Below, piece by piece: positions 44,817-64,000 of a stretch of 64,000 bases of DNA (within the stretch, counting starts at the first letter, position 1; each line of letters starts with the position of its first letter). Below the pieces are notes generated by a model that saw nothing but the letters and a program-made list of their open reading frames with translations, was not told where the DNA came from and made no database searches. Source of the stretch: Paulinella micropora (lineage: Eukaryota; Cercozoa; Imbricatea; Euglyphida). Made by a program: the position numbers and the translations under genes. The DNA is taken from NCBI GenBank assembly GCA_009731375.1, contig BJOX01000159.1:796361-860360 (forward strand). The letters are read 5' to 3'.

Positions 44817-45839
44817 GTGTGGCGTTTTGTGACGTCCACAAACCAAGAGCTGGCGGCAGATAAGATTGAGGCTAGAGCTTTCTTTGGAAAGGAGATGGCT
44901 AAGGTCACGGAGTTGACTAGTGAACAACTTCACCAGAAGTTCGGAGGGCCCGGAAGCGGCATGCAGCGCCTCATCAGTGAAGCGTACGGAATCAAGATAG
45001 TGGGTGACAAAACCCATGAGCAAGCGGTAAAAGAGTGTAAGGAGTGCCCGGCCGCCAAAGGCGGGAAAGTGAACCACCCGGCAAGCAACCAGTTGACACA
45101 GGTAGAGAAGTTCGAAGCTGTGGCGTTCGACAAGTCCGGGTGCCTACGCAAACCCCTCTATGGTGGGTTTTGGTACGGCATGGTGGGAATTGAGGCTAAC
45201 ACCGGGTATGCGTTTGGCCTCCTTCTAAAGGATGGCACCGCGGCACCACAAGTGCGCTTCATGCGGGAATGCATAAACTTCATTGAGACGCAAAGCGGCA
45301 AGAAGGTGAAGGAAGTCCGGGTAGACGGTGAGCATATCTCAGCTGACTTCAAAGAGCTAGTCCGGGACAAGGGAGTGAGGAAGAGGATCAACACCCTCAA
45401 TGAACACAACAAGAACGCCTATGCCAAAGTGTCCCAATGTGACTTTTGGCGCAAAGCGCGTCATAACCCTGTTAGGGCTCAGCTACCCTATGAGCTCTTG
45501 GGATACGCGTGGCAACACGCTATCCTCTTACACAACCTTTCCCCGAAACGATCCGGTGGTGAGGTCCGGATGTTTGAGCTGATGCCCCGTGAAAGGAAAG
45601 TAAATTGGATAGCTTACCTTCATCCTTTTGGGTATCTATGCCACATGGTCATCGAGGGCAGGTTAGGACACGACGAGAGCCGGACGCACATGGCCGCCTG
45701 GTTAGGGCTGAGTTTGGAGTACTCCGCACACCTGATCCTGTGTGAAGGTAGGGTGTTCCCATGGCGAAACGTCAAGAACTTTGACGACAATCAGCCGGCC
45801 TGGCCCCTGTTGCAACCCCTCTGGAGAAGAAGGGACTGA
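44817..45839 (+). CDS. Element C integrase (open frame)
   Basis: 340-codon frame: a helical N-terminal part (KVTELTSEQLHQKFGGPG), a zinc-finger-like HEQAVKECKECPAAK, the core with VAFDKSGCLRKPLYGGFWYG, VRVDGEHISADFKELV (Asp region), and LLHNLSPKRSGGEVRMFEL. The frame is open and collinear, and serves as the reference for the inversion in element B. The acidic linker at 45842-46240 follows in another frame. Confidence 0.78.
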   Translation: MWRFVTSTNQELAADKIEARAFFGKEMAKVTELTSEQLHQKFGGPGSGMQRLISEAYGIKIVGDKTHEQAVKECKECPAAKGGKVNHPASNQLTQVEKFEAVAFDKSGCLRKPLYGGFWYGMVGIEANTGYAFGLLLKDGTAAPQVRFMRECINFIETQSGKKVKEVRVDGEHISADFKELVRDKGVRKRINTLNEHNKNAYAKVSQCDFWRKARHNPVRAQLPYELLGYAWQHAILLHNLSPKRSGGEVRMFELMPRERKVNWIAYLHPFGYLCHMVIEGRLGHDESRTHMAAWLGLSLEYSAHLILCEGRVFPWRNVKNFDDNQPAWPLLQPLWRRRD

Positions 45840-46269
45840 GCTTGGAATCGTTCAAGGGAGACCCGTTAGTGGAAGACGCCGAACTTGAGCAGCTGTTTGT
45901 CCCAAAGCCCAGGGTGGGAGGGACCGACCCCGGGGGAGGCAAGAAGACCCCGGATCAGGGGGAGCTTGACAGCTCTGATTCCGACGGCGAAGTGGAGGAA
46001 GCGACCTCTGAACAGGAAGCGGTGAAAGTCGAGAAAGAGGCTCCCGAGCCCGACCCGGAAACAATAGGGGAGTTGAAGGGAAGGTGGGTGGAGACGCCAG
46101 CCACTCAGTGGGGCTGGGCTTGGGCCAAGAAGACCTATGGGGTGGGTTTTCGGGACAAGGTTCGACGAGGTCAGGTGCAAGACGTGAGTGAACCCATATG
46201 CGTTAAGAGCAGAAGAAGAACGGACCAGCCCATTGGGTAAAATTTGAGGATGACGACTCCCCAGACCGT

Positions 46270-48056
46270 ATGTTGGACTCGGAGATCGTCAAGTACCTTG
46301 CTGACGGTCCGGAGACCGCACATGCCGCCACGTTCACTAGGCCGGTGAGTGAGAAGCAAGCTGATGAGCTAGGGTACTGGGACGACGCCCGAGCCGAGGA
46401 GATGGCTAAGCTCTGGGAGAAAGGTTGCTTCCGGAGAGTCCGAGCCGACTTAGTAGACAAGAAAGACATTTGTGAAGGGCGGTTCGTTGATGCCACCAAA
46501 GAGGCAGGGGAGAGATCCTGAAGTTCAAAAGCAGATGGACGGCCAAGGGGTTTTCCATGATACAGGGATGGCATTTTGGGAAACGGGACTTCCCAATCCC
46601 GTGTGCCCTTACCATCTTAAATGCTTTTCGCCCTAACAGTGTTCTTTGGCTTAGTCTTGTCAAAGTGGGACGCTGGCACCGCATACACAGAGGCGTCTGC
46701 AGCTGAGCAGGGGTATCGCCCCAGTTACATCGTACCACCGTTTGGTTTAGAAGAGCCGGGGTATGTGTGGGAAATAATTAAAGCACTCTATGGCAGACCG
46801 GACGCGGGCCGCAAATGGTGGCGGTACAAGCTAGTCCCGTTTTTAGAAAGTTTAGGCTTTACGGCTCATGTCGCTTTTCCTTGTTTCTTTTGGCGTTGGC
46901 TACCCGGTAAGGATAAGCCTGACTTTGCTTTCGTACACGTCGACGACATAATGGGAGCGTTCAGTAGCAAGAAGGTGGAAGCAGAGTTCTTAGCCACCGG
47001 TAAGAAGGCCTTTAGGGTCTTTAAGCAAGAGGCTCCGACCGGGGTCGTAGGCCTGAACATAAAAGACAAGGAAGACTGTCGACTAGGCCGTACGATCAAG
47101 ATCTCCCAGGAAGATTTCATCAAAGAGGCAGTTGAGAAGCTCCAGTGCACCGGTTTAGCTACAGCCGATTCGCAGTGGTTGATGCCGGGGGTACGAGCCG
47201 GGAAGCAATCAGTGCTAGAGCAGTTCTCGCCGCAGCACATCGTAGGTGTCCTCTTATGGACTCGCATCACTCGGCACGAGGTTTTGGGCCCGTTAGGGGA
47301 AGTGGCCACCCATGCCTCCAAGCCTGAGTTGTTCAATTATCAGCAAGCCGAACAGGTCGTACGGTACCTTAATGGTACCCGATCTAAAGGCATTCGCTTC
47401 ACCAAGGCGAACGGCACCCGCTTGATGTCCTGGGCGGACTCAAGTTGGAAGGGTACAGCCGAAGATCGCCGTGCCCGCCTAGCGGGGTTTCATTTCTTTC
47501 TTGGTGGCTCGGTGCTACCATTCTGCCTTAAGCGGAACGTGTCCGTGGCCCTGCCCAGTGATGCGACCCTGAGAGCGCGAGTGGAGGTAAAGGCGAGCGC
47601 GACACAGGACGAGCTGGTGGCGACCGCGACCGGGTGCGGCGAGCTGGAGAAGGTGGCGGATGGCAAGTGTCTGGTGCCGGCCGCGCCGGAGGCGTCCTCC
47701 TGCGAGGCGGAAGTCTACGCGATGGTGGAGGCATACCACGGCCAGGATAAAATATCTAACTTTGTGCAGGGCATCGCTGGGGGACGGGTCGCAGACGCGC
47801 TGGGGCCGTACGGGTGGGGGCAGCCCCCCATCCTGTACGGCGACAACCAAGGCGCCCTGGACCTCGCAGATACAATGTGTTTTCTAGGAAGCTCGGGCAC
47901 GTGGATCTGCGCTGCGCCATCGTCAACCAGAAGGTGGACGCGGGTCTAGTCGTCAACGAGAAGGTGGCGTCAGCGGACAATGTGGCCGACGTCAACACCA
48001 AGCCGTCGCGTGGGGAGCCCTACCTCCGACTGGTGCGGCCCGTGGCGAGCGACTAG
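46270..48056 (+). pseudogene. Element C reverse transcriptase and RNase H
   Basis: The RT N-terminal part lies at 46270-46521; after two frame breaks the main frame 46621-47949 contains KWDAGTAYTEASAAEQGYRP, KALYGRPDAGRKWWRYK, FVHVDDIMGAF and RNase H with SSCEAEVYAMVEAYHGQ and LYGDNQGALDLAD. A further frameshift near 47880 moves the conserved ending (NVADVNTKPSRGEPY) to the frame ending at 48056. Confidence 0.88.
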
Positions 48057-48232
48057 CTTCGTCTGCGGCGGGGTGGCGTGCGCGCGCGCGCAGTGGGACT
48101 TCCTTCAACGTTGGGACTTTCAACCCGTGGACTCTGGATAGGATTCTGGATAGGGTAGAACTCTGGATAGATTAGAACCTTGGATTGGTACCCGATTGCA
48201 AGGGGATAGATTTTAGTAATTAGGCGATTAGA

Positions 48233-48371
48233 TTGCCGAACTCCACAAGCTGTGGAGACGTATGCTAGCGCCTCTGCTTGCATTGTTAGTCATATATATT
48301 GTGCACGGTTGTGCTGATTGCGCTTAGTTGTTAACAGTGTATCTATATTGCCGAATTCCACAGGAGACGTA
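48233..48371 (+). promoter_or_regulatory. Two copies of the conserved hairpin motif, element C
   Basis: GCCGAACTCCACAAGCTGTG (stem CTCCAC/GTGGAG, loop AAGCT) followed by GAGACGTATGCTAGCGC at 48233-48270, and a shorter variant GCCGAATTCCACAGGAGACG with TAGGGTAGCTCA at 48349-48380. Same position as in element B, between RNase H and polypurine tract. Confidence 0.6.
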
Positions 48372-48474
48372 GGGTAGCTCACTTTGCGCTTGGCTTATTT
48401 GCGTAACCTAGTTATTAGTTGCGCGTTGCATTGTGGACACTGACTCGTAAGGGATTCTAATTAAGGGGGAGCAT

Positions 48475-48962
48475 TGGACAATTAATTAGACCCTTCCTCC
48501 TCAACTACGTCAGTATTGCTATTTGGTACGTTACCCTTATTCGTTACGGTTAGTAGTATTATTACTTATTAATACAGTCATTTAGAGTATCTTTTCTGGT
48601 ACTGGTGGCACTAGCTTTTTACCATTACCATTATTGCACATATCAGGCAGTTTCGTGTATCATTTTCTGGAGGTACATCTTTTGTGTGACGTCGTCAGTT
48701 CGATTGGCGGGAATTGTTCAGTATTGTTAAATTCTTTTACGTGGGAAGCAGTTGGCAGATAGGAGGGGGACGCCCCTAGTTCCGGTCACCGTTTGCAGAA
48801 GTCGCGAGGGTTTTCTCCCAACGTGTTGACAGTCGCCTCCCAGATCGGCGATTGTCTTCTTCCCTCCTTGCTTGCAGTGCTCCAGAGTTAAGCGCTGCCA
48901 AGGCTCATAACCCACTAGACGAGAGTGTTCGTACTTTACTAAAAGTTACTTATCCCTACCCA
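48475..48962 (+). repeat. Element C 3' LTR
   Basis: Begins TGGACAATTAATTAGACC after TTAAGGGGGAGCAT. It is alignable to the element B LTR (27805 to 27247 on the minus strand) through TACATCTTTTGTGTGACGTC and GGCGGGAATTGTTCAG. The right end (about TATCCCTACCCA) is approximate. Confidence 0.75.
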
Positions 48963-49542
48963 AACCTTCAAATTATACAATGGTCGAAACGTCGTGCAGA
49001 GAGAATCTAACGAGCAGGTCAAAAAGAGTGAAAAGCTGAGTCAACGGTAATGATTTGGCCGGTCGTTAAAGTGCTCAGTCTGATAGTAAATACAGGACTC
49101 GATGATATCAGTATAATTTAATCTCTGAATCACCTAGTCAACTTCCTAAGTATTAATAAACTAAAGTATTCATAAATACTGGTTATATTAATTCAGTGGT
49201 AAGCAAAAGAGATAAAATGGAAGTGGTATCAAAGAGATACAATCCCATGACCTAGTCACCTTCCTAAGTTGTGAAGCAGCTGTGCATTGTGTACAGTTGA
49301 AAAACAAAATTCGTCTGTCAATATAACTAGCATCATGATTGCATACAATTCAATAACTTTACAATATCTTGCCGTCAGCCAGTCGTCTGAGTCTACCTCA
49401 GACGTCAATTCTATTTAGCCTACGGTTATTTCAAGTTAGGACATTTGCCCATGATGCTGTTAAGATTCAATCAAATTGTGACTACTTAAGTAGGCTTGGA
49501 ATCAGCATTCGATCACCGCTTTGAGCATGCAATTTGAACTCC
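48963..49542. other. Intergenic, degraded repeat plus 3' flank of the RhoGAP gene
   Basis: A+T-rich with no ORF. CACCTAGTCAACTTCCTAAG (about 49131) and a near-copy (GACCTAGTCACCTTCCTAAG, about 49250) form a direct repeat; related sequence occurs inverted near 23965. The last 200 bp are presumably the 3' UTR of the minus-strand gene. Confidence 0.5.
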
Positions 49543-60318
<10,776 letters not shown>

Positions 60319-60560
60319 CCCTAAGAGAGAGTAGCAGCAGGCAAGGCCAAGAAGCTGCTGATCTCTGGAAGGGTGACCGTTTATTTCAAGTCGAATGTTG
60401 TTTGTCCGCGCGGTCCAAGATTGCCGATATGATTCCCGAAATTTGGTGTTTGTGGTTCGTCAATTCCTCTGTGATGAACCCCTCCTAAACTTGCCTTCTG
60501 TCTGTTGGTGTTGTTTCATGGAGATACTTGTATGCTTTTATTGTCTTCTGGCATTTCCAC
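60319..60560. other. Unique sequence upstream of the RhoGAP first exon
   Basis: Normal-complexity sequence between the proposed start codon (60318, minus) and the (CTGT)n repeat. It would hold the promoter and 5' UTR of the minus-strand gene. No specific element recognised. Confidence 0.35.
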
Positions 60561-60569
60561 ACAAATTTT

Positions 60570-60740
60570 TGTCTGCCTGTCTGTCTGTCTGTCTTGTCTG
60601 TCTTGTCTGTCTTGTCTGTCTGTATGTCTGTCTGTCTGTCTGTCTCTCCGTCTGTCTGTCTGTCTGTCTGTCTGTCTGCCTGTCTGTCTGTCTGTCTGTC
60701 TGCCTGTTTGTCTGTGTCTGTCTGTGTCTGTCTGGTTGCT
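60570..60740. repeat. (CTGT)n microsatellite
   Basis: CTGT units with CTTGTCTG and CTGC variants. 60741-60975 is unique sequence without a gene I can support. Confidence 0.96.
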
Positions 60741-60975
60741 GTTGTTCTTGAACTGATGAAGATACTTGCACAAGAACTAGATAACCTTCTGGCCTACCAT
60801 GCTGATTTATAGCTTAGAGCTGTAGATTTGACGAGATGAGAGTGAAACACAGAGAGGGCAAGTATGTATGCTGTGTGAGAGAGAGACATAAAGAAAGAGG
60901 AGCAAGAGACGAAGGAAGCTGTGGATGATAGATTGATATAACAAGCATACGAATATACATAACACATGCGCGTAC

Positions 60976-60980
60976 GTACA

Positions 60981-61011
<31 letters not shown>

Positions 61012-61652
61012 CATACCATGTACATACATACATACACACATACATACATACATACATACATACATACATACATAGATACAAACATACATACATACATATG
61101 TACATACACACACACACACATACAACGTCATACATACATACACAACATACATATGTACATACATACATACATACACACATACATACATACATACGTACGT
61201 ACGTACGTACGTACGTACATACGTACATACATAACATACATACATACATACATACATACATACATACATACATACATAAATACATAAATACACATACATA
61301 TGTACATACATACATATGTACATATATGCATACATACATACATACATACATACATATGTATGTATGTATGTATATATGTATGTATGTATGTTTGTATGTA
61401 TGCATGTATGTATGTATGTATGTATGTATGTATGTTTGTATGCATGCATGTATGTATGTAATTATGAATCTATGTACACATACATACATACATACATACA
61501 TAACATACATACATACATACAGTTATACATACATACATATACATAAATACATATACATACATACATACATACATACACACACATGTATGTATGTATGTAT
61601 GTATGTATGTATGTGCGTATGTATGTATGTATGTATGTATGTTTGACTCACA
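60976..61652. repeat. (CATA)n / (TATG)n strand-switching repeat
   Basis: (CATA)n with CGTA, CACA and CATATG variants switches to (TATG)n near 61355, back to (CATA)n near 61475 and again to (TATG)n near 61583. The many Tyr/His/Thr/Ile and Met/Tyr/Val/Cys ORFs are artefacts. Confidence 0.97.
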
Positions 61653-61735
61653 TAGTCCTCCCGCCCTCTCGGAGAACAGCACACGGAGCTTACGCCCTCT
61701 CAAGTTGGGCACATGTGTATCATAGGAAATACCTC
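61645..61735 (-). other. Possible isolated exon
   Basis: Minus-strand frame reading THVPNLRGRKLRVLFSERAG, preceded by ISYD, and ending at a canonical donor GTGAGT, in a short unique block (61645-61900) between microsatellites. The protein-like sequence and donor suggest a real exon of an unidentified gene or an upstream exon of the RhoGAP gene. No partner exon is visible. Confidence 0.3.
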
Positions 61736-61914
61736 TTTGTTGAAACTAAGCGTGAATTTGGCGCGAATTTCCGAGATTTTTGTTGAATAGATGTGAGCAA
61801 GGGTGTGTAAGGAATTGATGGAAGTGTAGAGAGAAATGAAGAGAAGGAAAGGAAAAGAAAAAAGATAAGAGGGTTGGGCAGGAGAGATACTACCTTTTGA
61901 ATTGGTGATGTATT

Positions 61915-62275
61915 TATGTACATACATACACACATACATACATACATACATGCATACATACATACACACACATATACATACATACATACATACATACATA
62001 CATGCATACATACGTACGTATGTACGTAGTAGTACGTACTTACGTACACGTACGTATAAGTACGTATACGTACGTATACGTATACGGACGGACGGACGTA
62101 CATACATACATACATGCATACATGCATACATGCATGCATGCATGCATACATGAATGCATAGCATACATACATGCATGATGCATACATACATACATACATG
62201 CATACATACATACATACATACATACATACAAACATACGTACATACGTACGTACGTACGTGATGTTCGCACATACA

Positions 62276-62307
<32 letters not shown>

Positions 62308-62313
62308 CATACA

Positions 62314-62345
<32 letters not shown>

Positions 62346-62722
62346 CATGCGTACATACATACGTACGTACGTACGTACGTACGTACGTACGTACATACAT
62401 ACATACATACATGCATACATACATACATACATACATACATGCATACATACATCCATATCTACATCCATACACCTACCTACCTACCTACCTACCTACCTAC
62501 CTACATACCTACATAAATTAATACATTAATACATTACATACATCCATACATACACACATGCATACATACATCCATACCTACATCCATACCTTCCTACATA
62601 CCTACCTACCTACCTACCTACCTACCTACCTACCTACCTAACTACCTACCTACCCACATACCTACATACATACATACATAAATGCATACATACATACATA
62701 CATACATACATACATACATGCA

Positions 62723-62753
<31 letters not shown>

Positions 62754-62850
62754 TTACATACATACATACATGCATACATGCATACATGAATACATACATA
62801 CATCCCTACATCTATACTTGCCTACCTACCTACCTACCCACCTACCTACC

Positions 62851-62881
<31 letters not shown>

Positions 62882-63532
62882 GTACATATATACATACATA
62901 CGTACGTACGTACGTACGTACGTACATACATACATACATACGTACGTACGTACGTACGTACGTACACGTACGTACGTACGTACATACATACATACATACA
63001 GACAGACAGACAGACAGACCTACCTGTATACATACATACATACATACATACATACATACATACATACGTACATACGTACATACATACATACATACATACA
63101 TACATGCATGCATACATACACACACACATACATACATACGTACATACGTACATACATACATACATACATACATACACATATATACATACATACATACATA
63201 CATACAAGCATACATACATATATACATACATACATACATACATATACATACATACATACACATACATACCATACATACATACATACATATATACATACAT
63301 ACATACATACATACATACATACATACATACATGCATGCATACATACATACATACATACATACATACATACATACATACATAACTCACTTACATACTTACC
63401 TGCATACATACATGCATACAGTCATAAGTACATACATACATACATACATACGTACGTACGTACGTACGTACGTACGTTTTACACATACATACATACATAC
63501 ATACATACATACATACATACATACATTTTGAT
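61915..63532. repeat. (CATA)n / (CGTA)n / (CCTA)n microsatellite block
   Basis: 1.6 kb of CATA units with repeated CGTACGTACGTA runs, CCTA runs (62465-62520, 62590-62650, 62820-62850), ATGC variants and GACA (63000-63018). There is no gene. Confidence 0.97.
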
Positions 63533-64000
63533 TACGTATGAAGAGAGCGAGAAATAGCACGGTAGATTGACTGTTGATTGTAAGATATAGATAGAGAGAC
63601 AGACAGATATCAAAGGGAGCGAAATATTTGTGGATAAAGTTTGGTGTCTGTGAAAATAGTATCAGTTAAAAACTGACACTGGTTTTTTTCTACCGTTTGT
63701 ACTTCGAATTACACGTGCAGAGTATTTCATGATGTTGCTAGTGCAATAGACGCATGCTTATTTTTTTGTGTGAGTGTGTGCGCGTTCGTGCCTGCGTCGT
63801 GTGTTCTGTGTGTCTTTTTTGCGTATTTATGTGCGCACATGACATACGTTGATAGAGAGACAGATCATGAACTGTCTTGGAGAGTGGCCTTTGAAAGTCA
63901 GTCGAGGACCAAAAGTCTGAGTGTGGTGGCTGCAGAGGTGCAACAGGCAATGATGATGCCTCATAAACCCATTTACACAACCAGATGTAGTATTTAGTAT
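63533..64000. other. Unassigned unique sequence at window end
   Basis: No recognisable gene. A plus-strand frame near 63885-63965 (VAFESQSRTKSLSVVAAEVQ) has a coding-like composition and could be an exon, but I cannot connect it to anything. Confidence 0.25.

Larger units (their letters stand above)
44112..48962 (+). mobile_element. Element C: 5'-truncated copia retrotransposon
   Basis: Plus-strand copy of the element B family, from the linker/protease region through integrase, RT and RNase H to polypurine tract (48461-48473) and one LTR (48475 to about 48962). It lacks gag and the 5' LTR. It begins exactly where gypsy fragment G stops. Frames are broken near 44715, 45839, 46240, 46520, 46615 and 47880. 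Confidence 0.87.

Overview
The window comes from a unicellular eukaryote (protist-like) nuclear genome. Its host genes are broken by many short introns, it is saturated with tri-, tetra- and hexanucleotide repeats, and it carries copia and gypsy LTR retrotransposons plus an integrated virus-like island. I cannot name the species. Eight runs of N mark assembly gaps, mostly inside simple repeats.

Layout. (1) 1-10,400: trinucleotide repeats, a 183-bp-arm palindrome, then an A+T-rich, intron-free, tightly packed island of about 8.7 kb that looks like a decayed Polinton-like virus (PLV). It holds a major capsid-like protein, a penton-like minor capsid protein, a primase (AEP) fragment, two GIY-YIG endonucleases, a Cys-rich protein, a possible fibre protein and several unknown ORFs. 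Several of its genes share a promoter motif. The primase and capsid genes each carry one in-frame stop, and two other genes are frameshifted. (2) 11,132-19,000 (-): a MAP kinase kinase gene, modelled here as 16 exons; its introns hold very long simple repeats. (3) 19,470-23,686 (+): a casein kinase II alpha gene of at least 10 exons, divergent from the MAPKK across a short shared promoter interval. (4) 24,234-49,000: a retrotransposon cluster. It contains a non-autonomous LTR element (A) with two Tc1/mariner-type MITEs in one LTR, two decayed copies (B minus, C plus) of one copia family, a second copia family (D, minus) and a gypsy pol fragment (G). (5) 49,543-60,318 (-): an F-BAR plus RhoGAP gene of about 20 exons with a long disordered tail. 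(6) 60,500-63,540: almost pure microsatellite, then about 450 bp of unassigned sequence.

The host genes are typical signalling genes (MAPK cascade, CK2, Rho/membrane curvature) and show no operon logic. The viral island is a separate, A+T-rich foreign unit. Exon models were built by hand from homology and reading-frame continuity, without transcripts, so individual splice sites may be off by a few bases. About half of the inferred 5' splice sites begin GTC rather than GTA/GTG.
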